Source: Roridomyces roridus (lineage: Eukaryota > Basidiomycota > Agaricomycetes > Agaricales > Mycenaceae). From it: DNA of 64,000 nucleotides. A program made the position numbers and the translations under genes. Shown here one piece after another: positions 1 to 10,622 of the stretch (position 1 is the stretch's first letter; the number at the start of each line of letters is the position of its first letter). Location of the stretch: contig JARKIF010000021.1 of assembly GCA_029378245.1 (NCBI GenBank), positions 992,001 to 1,056,000 of the forward strand, read 5' to 3'. Below the pieces are notes generated by a model that was not told the DNA's origin, ran no database searches, and was given only the letters and a program-made list of their open reading frames with translations.

Positions 1-1155
1 ATCTGTGCTGCACAGAACGTTCTCATTGTTGGGGCCGCAGTTTCGGCGACGGAGATAGCTCGAACAATTGCGCCTGTTACGGACCGTCTCTTCGCCAGTG
101 TGAGGGTAAGTGTTGCTGCTCGCATCCTGGATTCATCTCATTCTAGACATTGAACTACAGCTCAATCCTCGGCGAGACGCATATGGCCTGGATATAATGT
201 TCAGTTTTCCCAACAAGACTGAGATAGTTCGGGAGATATCGTCCTTCGAGCCGTTGGGCGATGTCGACCAAGGAATCAAGAAGGGAGTCATCAGGCTTGT
301 GGATGGATCGAGTTTGACTGGTATCGACGAGGTAAGGTTCCAATTGCACTTGAAATGGCACGGAATGCTAAGTATAGTTTTTTGTAGATCATCCTCGCCA
401 CTGGCTACCGTCGGAATACATTCCTTCCAGACCTGTGCGCCTCGACTTACCTTCCTTGAGTTCCGTTACAATCATTTTGTTTCAGCGTCGACTCCAAGGC
501 CATGAACGATGTCTACTGGACCGGGCATTATATCCACGATCCCACATTCGCGTATGCTACCGGTGCGTTCCGTCGTGCACAATTTTTGTTTCAACAACCC
601 ATCCCACTCAGCTCGCGCTTGGATCGAAGGCCGCTACCAGACTACTGCCTTTGCTCGCGTATGGGCCGGGAAAGCCCGTCTTCCGAGCCGCGAGAAGATG
701 TTGAGCGATTATTATGAGGGAAAGTTCCATTGCTTCAACCCGCTCGATTTGCTTTCCATGGAAGGTAATTGTTTGATTCTCCCATCCTTTGGGTGAATGG
801 ATGAATGAGCCATCGTCTAGTTCAACGACGTCACTTTATAGCGTGGCTCAACAGTGAAGCGTTGGAGTTTGGTGGAAAGTTTGTGGAACCGATGCCTGTC
901 GAGCAAGTCCCCCTTTTCATTCTGTGAATACCGTTGACTCTTCTTCGTCCTCCAGGGACAGGGAAATCTTGGCCTACTTTGTGAACGCCTGGTGGAAAGC
1001 CGTGAGTCTCCGTGAGGACGTCTGAATTAGCCCGTTGAATCGTCGCACAGAATATGATCTCGCATGAGAATTATACGCGATTCGACGGTACGCCGTATGG
1101 TGAGTGGCCGACATGCCCACCGGAGAGTCAAGGAATGGTGTTTGCGGACTGGTGA
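1..1155 (+). CDS. Flavin-containing monooxygenase-like protein, 3' part
   Basis: The window opens inside a gene. The first codons read VLIVGAAVSATEIA, the place of the second (NADPH) dinucleotide fold of class B flavin monooxygenases. After short introns follow a stretch around 200-330, the ATGY motif (codons near 388-408, ILATGYR) that hallmarks the FMO family, and a C-terminal part with WIEGRYQTTAFARVWAGK near 610-680. The family uses FAD and NADPH to oxygenate soft nucleophiles or Baeyer-Villiger substrates; the substrate here cannot be read. The usual GxGxSG pattern is changed to GAAVSA, so NADPH binding may be weakened. If GCC at about 1005 is spliced to 1051, the frame runs to a TGA at 1153-1155. 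A more distant matching end lies at 1581-1740. The 5' part is outside the window and exon borders in 100-200 are uncertain. Confidence 0.7.
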
Positions 1156-1580
1156 TATCCATATGTGGGCTGTGCGGGAGATTTGAATACTTTCTAGATA
1201 TTGAACGGGATACTGTTTTTTCAATCAATCTGGCATTCTCGCCCCAATGTTTCTCTCTCTCTGCCGAGCAGAACCGGGAACTGGCTAACCGAACACGCCC
1301 AATTGCATTCAATTTGGAAGAACGCCAGGCGAATCCAGCAAGCACGCCGTTCGAATCGGCACTGGGCATTAGTTGAGTGAAATCGCTGAACTTTTTGTCT
1401 CGTTCCCGACTCGAGGGAATTTTAGTAGCAAGCTCTCAGTATGTTGGTTGGCCGCAAGTTCAAGTTGCTAGATTTGGAGTTATATATATCAAGCGGAGTA
1501 CTTATGTCGGATCGTGTATCGAGGAGATCTCGGAGACCTTTGCTTTCTCTTCTCTCTCAGAGATTGAACTGACTCGAGGC

Positions 1581-1740
1581 CATGGCAGACTGGGAACGCC
1601 AATCCAAGGATTCACGTGAGTCGTTGACACGTTGTGCATTTATGTGTTCACCACCATTGACCACAGACAACAGGCTCGCCTCCCTCATCTCCGCCGCGTA
1701 CAATTTGTCGCGGACCTTGGAGAAGAAGCCCAAGTATTAG
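1581..1740 (+). pseudogene. Possible displaced C-terminal exon of the FMO-like gene
   Basis: A short open stretch starting MADWERQSKDS splices, across an intron of about 55 bases (donor near 1617), to RLASLISAAYNLSRTLEKK and a TAG at 1738-1740. It looks like a normal protein C terminus. The upstream FMO-like frame ends in FADW at 1153, and this fragment resumes with ADWERQ; GACTGG occurs at both joints (1147-1152 and 1588-1593). I infer that about 440 bases were inserted or duplicated between them, cutting the last exon off. It could instead be a genuine last exon reached through a long intron. Confidence 0.35.
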
Positions 1741-2190
1741 TTTTGAATTTGCTTGGTGAAAGGCAAGGTCGATGAGGAACGGGAGGAAAGGTCCGGGATG
1801 AATACAGTGAAGTAATCAAGTAGATTGCCACTTATGTGGCAGTGTGTGCGTTGTGAGATGTAAATTCCTTGTAGTGGCAGAGGGTGGCAGATGATCGAGT
1901 TCTACTCTCTGCGGTTGCGTGATAGGTCCGGTAGTCGGGAATCTTTTCGTTCTTCGCGTAATTAAATAATGCGGACAACGTTTCAGGGTTCGACTCCCTT
2001 TGCCCGCAATAAAGTTTTCGAAGCGGAATGGTCTCTTTTTCCTGAATTCATGCTCCACAGTTGAGCGTTCGCAAAAAGAGAAGCGCTTGAGCATATATAT
2101 ATTTCTCACGGTTCAAGTGCCAAAGTTCAACACATGATTTCTCACGGTTGAACCTGATAGTTGATCTCTGAAACCTTCCACTCCATTCGG
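1741..2190. other. Intergenic, with one tRNA-like B-box segment
   Basis: No gene is seen. Around 1963-2012 a TGCGGACA and a TGCCCGCA bracket a GGGTTCGACTCCC box, so an acceptor-stem-like pair and a Pol III B box can be drawn. There is no convincing D or anticodon arm, so it is best read as a decayed tRNA-derived sequence. Confidence 0.3.
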
Positions 2191-2740
2191 TTCTCTCTCA
2201 TCATATAGTATAACATGTTCATGCTCACATTAGGCAGCTGAATTCCATCTCAAGACTTTGACTGGAGCGCCTGGAGATCCCTGCGTGGAAACCGAGTTTT
2301 ATCTTCGGCTAGGGGCTAGGGCGTGAACTTTTGAGCACAGTTCAACACATCCTTCGTTGTCTGTGGGAGACGGCGAGTCTCCGACAGGACAGGTCCAATT
2401 CAATGTCTCAATACTAGTGTTCACAGCATGTCATATGGACCAGGTTGTCTTGACAGTTTTACACCGATCAAGGATTTAGAATCGTGCGGTTGCCGGACTA
2501 TTTCTAACCCACACTGGGCCGAAGGTTATGCAAGGTTTGCTTGAAAGTACAAGAGGAAGCCTAGCGAACTTGTACCCAGCAGAACCACGTTGTTCGAACC
2601 GGCACTGGGCAATTTTCTGCGGTGAAGTAGCCTTTCCTTTTTGCCATCAATTAGCAATCCATCAAGACTCGACTTACTCAATATTTTCACACTGTGGTTG
2701 CAGTGTGGGGCAGAAGGCAGAGTTGAACCGCTGTGCCGGA
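2190..2740. repeat. Diverged direct repeat, copy A
   Basis: The stretch with the phrase CATCCTTCGTTGTCTGTGGG (about 2348) and the later block with AGCCTTTCCTTTTTGCCAT (about 2627) recurs at 3065-3440 in the same order. Small indels and many substitutions separate the copies. The two copies start about 850 bases apart. No gene family is recognised inside. Confidence 0.65.
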
Positions 2741-2905
2741 TTGGGTAACAAGCCTGTTGATTTCGTGAGTTAATAAAATTTCCGTTTGGGAGAGGGAGCA
2801 CTGATTTTTTGTAGCCCACGTAGACGCCCGTTGTGAGCCAAGTTTGGCCGGCTTTGAGTGTAGATATAGACAGATGGAAACAAAAAATGGGCATACTCAA
2901 TGAAA
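2740..2905 (+). pseudogene. Aldo/keto reductase C-terminal fragment
   Basis: The end of an aldo/keto reductase of the potassium-channel-beta type can be followed: GLGNKPVDF, an intron ending TTTTTTGTAG near 2814, then a PT-x-x-PVVSQVW-like remnant with an in-frame TAG (cccacgtag). The stretch matches, base for base in many places, the 3' end of the larger aldo/keto reductase pseudogene at 35017-35190. The stop and the absence of any upstream reductase sequence mark it as a dead fragment. Confidence 0.55.
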
Positions 2906-3064
2906 TTGTATACAGTTCTACTTTGTTTGGTGTGCGCGCAAGCAGTGAGTTGCATGCTGTATTTCTCTCCGCAGATGTAGCTTGAACGATGGTAGTATCG
3001 AGGGCGCACAAGAATGCCTCGAGCGACTTCAGCTCACCTACGTCGATGTTATATTCACTAGTTT

Positions 3065-3440
3065 GACTCTCTGGCTCTCTCTCACCCTTTCAATATGCTC
3101 ATGCACGCATTGGGCTAGGACGTGACCTTTTGATCAAAGTTCAATACATCCTTCGTTGTTTGTGGGCGGCGGCGAGTCTCCGCGAGGACAGGTCCAGTCC
3201 AATGTCTGGATACTAGTCTTCACCTGTTGTCGGACTATTTCTAATCACAGATTGTTTGAGGTACGAGGAAGCCAAGCGAACTTGGACTCACCAGGACGCA
3301 ACCGGGTTACCGGCACTTAGTCGCGGTGAAGAAGCCTTTCCTTTTTCGCCATTTCGATTAGCAATCCTTGAGCAATCCATTAGGTACTCAAGATTTTCAC
3401 ACTGTGGTTGTAATGTGAGCAGAAGGCAGAGTTGACCCAC
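3065..3440. repeat. Diverged direct repeat, copy B
   Basis: Second copy of the unit at 2190-2740, lacking some middle sequence. It lies directly upstream of the NADPH reductase gene and ends before its promoter. The duplication may have carried promoter-type sequence, but no transcription signal is identified in it. Confidence 0.6.
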
Positions 3441-3626
3441 TTGTCAATGTGATCGGTGTCTTACACGGCAGGGTTGCGGCCCGGTCCCAATAATAACGCC
3501 CGTTGCCCGTTGAATGCCGGTGTCAAAGTTGGTAAGCGGAGGCTTATCAATCAATCGCTGACATTCCTTGTCTTCTCCGTCCAAGTCCGCCTCGAGCAAT
3601 CTCAGCAATTCGCAATGAAGCCAGCA

Positions 3627-3633
3627 TATAAAA
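3627..3633 (+). promoter_or_regulatory. TATA box of the GRE2-like gene
   Basis: TATAAAA lies 47 bases upstream of the start codon at 3680. A pyrimidine- and CAA-rich short leader between them fits a fungal core promoter. Confidence 0.5.
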
Positions 3634-3679
3634 TCCCGCTAGGCTCTCGTTCTAATTCATCACCAAAGCCACAACCATA

Positions 3680-4974
3680 ATGCCCTCTGTTCAATCTGGA
3701 AAAGTCCTCGTTTCGGGCGCCAACGGCTTCGTCGCCACGGTCAGTTTTGACTGTGTTCACTGGTTCAAAACCATCTCATCTTCGTTGCAGTGGGTCGTCA
3801 AGAGCTTTCTGGACGCTGGATTTGCCGTCCGCGGAACGATACGCTCTGCTGCAAAGGGCAAGCACCTCGAGAAAATCTTTGGATCGTATGGCGACAAGTT
3901 TGAACTCGTCGTCGTTCCTGATATCACCGCTGTGTGTAATCCCTCCGTATGCGCTGGCCTTCTCATTTAGAACTCGTTCAGACTGGCGCATTCGATGAAG
4001 CCGTCAAAGGCGTCGATGCCATCGCACACACCGCGTCGCCCTTCCACTTTGCTGCCAACGACCCTGCCGAACTCTCCGAACCCGCGGTCAAGGGCACCGT
4101 CGGGATGCTTGAGAGTACCCGCAAGCACGGGTGCGTCTTCCTTTCCCGCCTTCGTTTAGTAGGTGCTCATCTGTGGCGCCCAGCAAAAATGTCAAGCGTA
4201 TCGTCATCACCTCCTCCGCCGTTGCTATCATGACCGCCAAAGACACGGCTCTCGACGAATACGACTGGAACAACGGTGCCGTGCAGGCTGTTGCCGAGAA
4301 AGGCGCGGCTGCCGGTAATTTCGACAAGTACTGTAATTCGAAGGTCCTCGCCGAGCGCAGTGCCTGGGAGTTCCTTGACAAGTACAAGAACGAGGTGGGG
4401 TGGGATGTTGCCGCTCTTAACCCGCCCTTGATTCTCGGGGTGCGTGTTTCCTCCCCTCTCTCTCCTAATGCTGAATCGAGTGCAGCCCGTTCTGCACGAG
4501 GTCTCCTCTCCCTCTGAGCTCAACACCTCCACCAAGATGATGTTCAATGCCTTCACTACTGAGGGCTCCAAGACCGGCGGCGGACAGTGGGCCGACGTCA
4601 AAGACGTGAGCCGTGCGCATCTCCTGGCCATCACACGCGACTTGCCGGAATACGTTCCACTGTCGGCTGTGAACAAGGCGGAGGGCAAGAATGTCAACCG
4701 GTTCATCATCGGCGGGTTAGGATATGCCTGGCAGGATATGCGTGCGTCTGCTTTCACTCCTTTCCTCTGTGATACTCACACTCCCACAGTGGACGCTGCT
4801 CCCGCCTCTGCGACGCATTACCAGAAGGGCATTCCTGGCAGCATCACCTCCCGTCCCCGCGACATGGATAACCGCCGCGCGCAGGAGGTTCTTGGGATCA
4901 AGTTCACGAGTATTCAAGACACTGTCGGGGAAACGCTCGAGGACTATGAGGCCAAGGGCTGGGTCAAGGCTTGA
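3680..4974 (+). CDS. NADPH-dependent carbonyl reductase (GRE2/dihydroflavonol reductase-like extended SDR)
   Basis: A multi-exon gene for an extended short-chain dehydrogenase of the family holding yeast methylglyoxal reductase Gre2 and ketoreductases. The first exon has the nucleotide-binding motif VSGANGFVA (residues about 9-17). TGAFDEAVKGVDAIAHTASP follows the second intron, and the catalytic pair lies in YCNSK (YxxxK). GGQWADVKDVSRAH and a C-terminal LGIKFTSIQDTVGETL complete the fold. Introns are 45-60 bases (for example 3740-3790), with clean GT-AG ends; the acceptor at 3982 keeps the frame and matches the family. Stop TGA at 4972-4974. The expected reaction is NADPH-dependent reduction of aldehydes or ketones in the cytosol; the natural substrate is unknown. 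The gene looks intact. Confidence 0.88.
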
Positions 4975-5546
4975 GCGGTTTAGAATTTATTTTACCTGAG
5001 ATCAGCGGCGATTGTAGAGATAGAGCTAGAAATGCACTGTACAGCGGACTTCATCGGAATTTTGTTTATTGTGTCAAGCGGTCAAATTTGATCTTACCTT
5101 CTTTGTCTCCTACCTTCATCATCAAAGCAATTTTCTCCTGCCAGTAACACGGCATTCGACCGCGGCCGCCGTACGCACTCGCACGGCAAGTCAAGAAAGA
5201 ATGGCAATCTCACCCGACGAGTCCCGTGAACAACAGTGCCGTGGTTCGCTGCTCAAGCTCTCTGCCAGTTGCTCACCGTCCGCAACCCTCCAAATCTATT
5301 TCCCCCTCGTCCCCAACTCGTCTTGGATACACAGCGGATATTGGCAAAATCGAAAAATTCGAGAACACGGCGGCACACTGACTTTCTCTATTGAATCATG
5401 AATGGATGCCCACGCCCGTGGAAACGACATCTGAGATTGGAAACGTCTTGGGATGCAAGAAACTGTATTCTAGGCCGCCGCCTCGGCCCAGGTTCCGGTG
5501 CTTGCTTCATAAACCCCGGATAGAAGGCTATCCCGCACTCAAGGCC
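4975..5546. other. Intergenic/promoter region before the alcohol oxidase gene
   Basis: An in-frame ATG also exists at 5391, but alcohol oxidases normally begin just before the FAD-binding fold, so 5547 is preferred as start. No other gene, repeat or clear TATA element is seen. Confidence 0.5.
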
Positions 5547-7926
5547 ATGACAATTCCCCACAGCATCCAGCCAGCATACGACATCGTCTACGCCGGAGGC
5601 GGGACCGCCGCATGTGTCGCTGCTACCCGACTCGCCGAGACATTCCCTGAGCGCTCGATATTGGTGCTCGAACACGGACCGACAACCAAGGGAAAGAAGG
5701 AACACATACAGCCTGGACTGTACATGACCCACCTCGCACCGGGGAGCAAGACCACTGTGGTGCACGTGTCTCCGCCTTCTGAGGATGTGGGTGGTCGTGC
5801 AGTCGGTGTGCCTATTGGGCGGTGCGTCGGGGGTAGCTCGTCCATCAATTTCATGGTGTACAATCGACCTGCGGCGTCCGACCTCGATGAGTGGGAAAGA
5901 ACGTTTGGGAATGAAGGTTGGAGTGCCGAGAAGATGATCCCGTTGTTCCAGAAGGCAAGTCCCGCCTGCTTCTTGGTACTTTCCTCTGAACTTTACCCAG
6001 AGCGAGACATACGAGCCCGATCCCAACATGCCAACACATGGGTCCAACGGTCCTTTAAAGTCTCGTACGGTGGTGACAGTGGATTGGGTGTCTGGAAAGA
6101 GTTCGTCGACGTTGGATCTCAATTCGAGGTCGACCGTCCGATAGGCGTTGACGGCAACGCCTTTCTACGAAGAGTCCATCAACGTCTTTGGTGTATGTTC
6201 TGTCCTCCCCTTTTTCCGACGATAACTTGAATATCCATCCAGAGAAACGCGAAATGGATATCAAGCGAAGGGCGTCGTTCTGATGTTGCGGTAAGCTATT
6301 TCATACTCGCTGGGTATCTTGATGCTCACCACCGAATTTCTAGCACCACTATCTGTACAACAAGAATTTCCCAAACCTGACAGTATGCGACGGGTGCCTC
6401 GTCAATCGCGTTGTAATCGAGTCAGTGCCATTCACTATCTCCCTCTTGCACTTCTCATTCATGGTAGAAACGGCGTTGCCACGGGTGTCGAATACCTTTT
6501 CAATAACCAGGTCCACGAGTCTGCTCCTCAAACCCTACACCTTGTCAAAGCTCGCGAGCTCGTCGTAGTATCCGGCGGGACCATGGGCTCTCCGCTTATC
6601 CTTGAACGGTCGGGTATCGGGCGCACGGAAATTCTCCAGAGGGCCGACATCCCTGTTGTGGTGGACTTGCCTGGCGTGGGGGAAGGCTACCAAGGTCCGC
6701 CATTCTCTTACCCAACGCGCATATGTTTCGTCTGAGCAAAGGAACAGACCACATATTGTTGTGCCCGCTGTATCTCATTGACTCGAACGAAAAGACGATG
6801 GACGCCCTCTTCCGAGGAGATCCTGAGACGCTCAGGGTTGCTCAGGAACAGTGGGATGCTGATGGATCGGGGCTCATGAGCACCAAGTACGGTTTTATTT
6901 TCTTGCGTTGTCTGGTAATAACGTTGCGCAGTGGTGTGGAAGCTGGAATCAAGCTCCGGCCTCGTCCGCACGAGCTGCCTGAGTTGGGTCCCGAATTTAT
7001 GGAATATTGGGATGCAGAAAGGTTCGCTGACAAGCCGGATAAGCCGGTGCTTTCACTAGGTCCGCTCGCCATGGGCCTCAATTCCGGGTGCGGGAAAAAG
7101 TGGTAACGGAGTTGCTTTGTCTCATTTGTTGTTTCAGAGACGCGTCGCTTGCATCCCTCAAAGCGATATCTATCGCGACTTTCTTGGTAAGATCTAACGT
7201 CTATTTGTGACGATATCGAGTTCATTCATTCCTACCAAGTGCTATCCTATCTCGCGTGGACATTTCCACATATTGTCCTCCGACCCATCTGCGACGCCTG
7301 ATTTCAAGTCCGGATTCCTTTCCAGGTATTTGACCAAGCGGTATTGCCCATTCTCTTTCTCACATAAATCTAGCCCAGGCGAAGTCGCCGCGCTCCGCTG
7401 GGGCTACAAGAAGGGGCGTGAAATCGCCCGACGGCTCCCTTCATTCCGCGGGTCGTTTGAACCGGCACAGCCAAAGTACCCGCAGGGTAGCGCGGCAAAG
7501 GAAACAGAAACGCAGCCAGTCTCGCTTGATGCTCCCAAGATGGTTTATTCAAAAGAAGACGACGCGGCTATTGACGAATTTCTCCGTGGTGCGGTGCAGA
7601 CTGCGTGGCATTCGGTGCGTCTGAACAAGCTGGCCTTGGCGTTCAATTTCTCACCTAGCGTTAGCTTGGAACTTGCGCGATGAAACCTCGTGCGGAGGGT
7701 GGCGTCGTCAATAGCAAGTTGAATGTGTACGGAGTCAAGAACCTCAAGGTCGCCGATGTTTCCATCGCGCCGGGGAATGTCAACTGTGTAAGTCACTCGC
7801 CTCCGTTTGTTTTCACCTTTTATTGTTGACCCAATTTCGGTGCAGAACACATATTCCGTGGCGATTGCTATTGGAGAAAAGGCTGCTGTTATCTTTGCGG
7901 AGGAGTTGGGTGGGTTGTGTGTCTAG
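5547..7926 (+). CDS. Alcohol oxidase-type GMC oxidoreductase
   Basis: A FAD flavoprotein of the glucose-methanol-choline family, most like fungal alcohol (methanol) oxidases, which oxidise short primary alcohols to aldehydes and make hydrogen peroxide. Visible marks: YAGGGTAACVAATRLAE at the N terminus (FAD dinucleotide fold), RCVGGSSSINFMVY (GMC signature 1), GGTMGSPLILERSGIG (signature 2), YPISRGHFHILSS, and the catalytic histidine in WHS-LGTCAMKP. LNVYGVKNLKVADVSIAPGNV and NTYS-AIAIGEKAA end the protein at TAG 7924-7926. Roughly ten short introns must be removed; the acceptor before LGTCAM is GTTAG near 7662. The start at 5547 gives the usual MTIP-like N terminus. No frameshift is needed. 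In lignin-degrading fungi such enzymes may feed peroxide to peroxidases; that role here is inference. Confidence 0.87.
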
Positions 7927-8343
7927 CCCCACGAGTCACCTGTGAGATATGTAACTTATAACGCTGTTAAATGGAGAGGACTCGGACGGAGTTGGTTCCA
8001 AAAATTGGGGAGGATGAGACATTTTTATACACCCATACGGAATCGAACCGCTCGACTTGGGTTGAGCCTAACGGTGTTCAAGTGGGCGTCAATGCAATCA
8101 TTTGTAGCAGTGGAGCCCTAGACAAGAAACTCGCGACAGCCTCGGAGCTGTGGTTTTCAAGAAGCGTCGCCTACAGGGATTAATTTCCAAAATTTGATCA
8201 ATCTCTTTCAGGTTCAACAGAAATACATCGGACAGGATTCTATACAGAAAACATCGTCGCTTGACCTCACTGAGCCCGCAGATAGTTCTTGTCGACTAGG
8301 CCAACATCCTCGTACACCTGACCAAACTCCGTCCTATTCGCCA
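7927..8343. other. Convergent intergenic spacer
   Basis: Lies between the alcohol oxidase stop and the 3' end of a minus-strand gene. It contains the SINE-like segment at about 8020-8105; otherwise nothing is recognised. Confidence 0.5.
8020..8105 (-). repeat. tRNA-derived SINE-like copy 1 (B box)
   Basis: Read on the minus strand it has a Pol III B box, GGTTCGATTCC, and a 7-bp acceptor-like stem ACGCCCA/TGGGTGT (one G-U pair). The space for an anticodon arm is too short for a working tRNA. A related copy sits at 9660-9745 with B box GGTTCGAATCC. Confidence 0.4.
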
Positions 8344-8722
8344 TCATTGTCCCGTCGTACCGCCGCGCGCCTGTTGCTGCGTGACTGGCTTCACTGGCTT
8401 GCTGCTGCGTGGCTCGTCGCCAGGCGGCCCGTAAGCCTTCTCCAAGACTTGGGCAGGGGTGCGCGAGTTGCGGAAGTTCGGGTTGTAGTACGCTGCGTCC
8501 GAAGCCATTGCATTTGGCGAGTAAGTGGCAGCGGGGGAAATAGGTGCGTATGGGTCGGGCCGCTGCGGCGGCGGGGCGGGGACTTGCTTCGACACCAAGT
8601 GCTGAATAAAAGCGTCTTGATTGTCGGTCATGAACGGGCAGCCGATCTGGGGGCACGAGAAGTAGCTGGACAAACTTGTAAGTATAACGCAGACTGTTTG
8701 CAAACAATTTAACACACGGCAT
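8344..8722 (-). CDS. Small Cys-motif, Pro/Gln-rich protein
   Basis: Removing a 40-base intron (donor after codons MPCVK) yields a protein of about 110 residues starting MPCVKFYFSCPQIGCPF. The N terminus has a CPQIGC pair followed by a histidine (FIQHL), a possible small metal-binding hook but not a full C2H2 finger. The rest is disordered and rich in Pro, Ala, Tyr and Asn, ending TQQQARGGTTGQ. The start ATG (minus, 8722-8720) and the intron were chosen because they join two good coding stretches. No family name is known to me; such small zinc-hook proteins occur in basidiomycetes. A downstream open stretch in another frame (TEFGQVYEDVGLV) could be an alternative last exon. Confidence 0.5.
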
Positions 8723-9164
8723 TGTTGTTGGAACTTGAAGGATGGCGAGAGGAAAGTGAGCTAGGTAGTGAGATGACCATAAAGATTTGGAGTGCGGATT
8801 TTTATAGGCAAAAGTGAGGGTCAACCAAGGTCTTGTTGTAGAGATCGTCAAGAGCCTGAAGTGCCAAAGCGCACAGAGACCAAGAAAGAGGTCAGCAATT
8901 TTGCCGATCGAGACAGGTCACACAGAGAAAGAGCAAGGTCTGTGCAGTGGTCGACGCGTGGTTAAAGGATCCAATCGTAAAGAATTTGAGAGGTCCAAGA
9001 GCGTCATGGTGGTGGTTGCGGACAGGCCACAATGTTTGATCGGGGCCCAATTATGGAAAATTGATGCGATCGCCGACTCGATCAACTTTCCTTCCTCCTT
9101 TCTTCATCCTTCCGTTGACCATCCTTTCAACGGTCATCTCCGACGGTGATCCAAGCACATACAG
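8723..9164. other. Intergenic, divergent promoter region
   Basis: Upstream of both the minus-strand small gene and the plus-strand ORF at 9165. No repeat or motif is identified. Confidence 0.4.
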
Positions 9165-9512
9165 ATGGATAATCTCAAGTCCAAGGAAAAGGCCATTCTA
9201 GAGCTGAGGACCAGCCTATCAACTATCTATAATCTCCCTGGTCTTGGCACTTGCACTTTTCGCGAAAAGGCCCTTCTGCGATACCTCCTGAGCCAGACGT
9301 TTTCTTCCCCATGGCTCATCTTTGTGCCCACCTCTTTTGCGACGGCAGCATATACATCCGCAGGGTCGACAACAGGGCCCCAAATTATATCAAGGTATGT
9401 TCGAGCGGCAGATGAACTGGGAAGTATCTCGAGGCTTGGAACAAAGCCGGAGCAGGACCAGGTGTACATCGACTACGCGTCGTCGCTGGGCATCAATCGC
9501 GCCTTTGGATGA
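9165..9512 (+). CDS. Hypothetical protein, 115 residues
   Basis: A single open frame starts at an ATG preceded by a CACATACAG leader and begins MDNLKSKEKAILELR, a charged helix. It continues through a hydrophobic middle (SSPWLIFVPTSF) to a TGA at 9510-9512. Two other frames are also partly open across 9320-9550, so this may be a decayed or spliced gene rather than an intact 115-residue protein. No domain is recognised. Confidence 0.3.
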   Translation: MDNLKSKEKAILELRTSLSTIYNLPGLGTCTFREKALLRYLLSQTFSSPWLIFVPTSFATAAYTSAGSTTGPQIISRYVRAADELGSISRLGTKPEQDQVYIDYASSLGINRAFG

Positions 9513-9659
9513 GTTGAGGCTGCATGTGGAAGCTAATCGAGACATAGTACCATAGACAGGCTTGTTACGAGCCGACGTTGTTGAAAATGGGATGTCCATT
9601 GCAGCCATATTCAACTAGTACTTGAGACTGGGACCACGCTCCGACAGTTAGTCCCAAAA

Positions 9660-9745
9660 ATGTATGGAAAGACCCTGTGTATACATCCATACGGATTCGA
9701 ACCGCACGACAATTGGTTGAGAAACGGCGTTGGAGTGGGAAGGCT
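9660..9745 (-). repeat. tRNA-derived SINE-like copy 2 (B box)
   Basis: Related to the copy at 8020-8105. The minus strand carries a perfect B box GGTTCGAATCC inside a short stem, with matching flanks (AACGGCGTTGGAGTGGG on plus). The acceptor-like stem is more decayed than in copy 1. Confidence 0.4.
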
Positions 9746-9811
9746 CGCACTGACCAGTAATTTCTTTTGGAGTAGTCACACGGCGGGCAAAAGCCAGCGA
9801 AGGTCAAAGAA

Positions 9812-10609
9812 CATCAGGAAAACTGGGGGATGCTGCATAGCACTGGAGAGTGCTGCATAGTGCCATAGTGCCCATAGATACATCCCCACTATGCAGCACT
9901 ATGCAGCACTATGCAGCACTATGCAGTGACTGCTTGCCGACGCTTAGCTTGGGCAGTTCTAAAATTGAATACACCGCTGAGGACGCAATTGGGACAAAAT
10001 TGGGACGCAAATATAACGGACAGGTAGAGCAAAAAAATTGTTGTGAATTCAGTAGCTAATACATCCACGAGGATCTACTACACAGCGCGTAACACCACCG
10101 ACTCGAACAACAGAAGAACAAAGTTGATATGGAGGCCGCCGGCGATACTGCCACACAAGATACGCGCATCGCAGCGTTGAACGCACCAAACGAAAACGAG
10201 GACTCTTCGCCGTACTTTGAGCTTAAACACACTGATTCAGAGTCACTGGATGCTCGCGAATGGAGGATGGATGAACGCTTACCTGCGGGCAACTGCAAGA
10301 GGCTGCGTCGGGTTGGAGGCGACTTGAGCAATGAGGGCTTGAGGAACCGCGGCGACGATGAAGTTGGGAGGAGAGGTTGGACGGGGGCGTGTCAAGAGTC
10401 AAGACCGCGTTGCCGACGCCCCGTTTAAATGGATGCCAGCTTTGTTGCCGCCGTGTCAAACAGGTTCCAAACAGGTTCCCTGAAAATAGACAAGTAACTG
10501 TTAAGCGATAGAGATCCCAAAGCATTCCATAGTAGCTATAGTACTGCATAGTACTATGGGCACTATGGCACTAGCGCCGAGCTATGGCTCGGCTAGTGTT
10601 TTCCTGATG
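9812..10609. mobile_element. 798-bp TIR element inserted in the left TIR
   Basis: Ends are CATCAGGAAAAC and GTTTTCCTGATG (perfect inverted repeat). Both subterminal regions carry CATAGTGC-type repeats, including a tandem run of ACTATGCAGC units near 9886-9926 and TAGTGCCATAGTGCCCATAG in inverted orientation. Removing it, with a 2-bp AA duplication, restores the left TIR of the 8.1-kb element to identity with the right TIR. It holds an open frame at 10129-10428 (99 residues, acidic then Arg-rich, starting MEAAGDTATQDTR), possibly the leftover N terminus of a transposon protein. Confidence 0.6.
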
Positions 10610-10622
10610 AAGCCTTCCTTTA

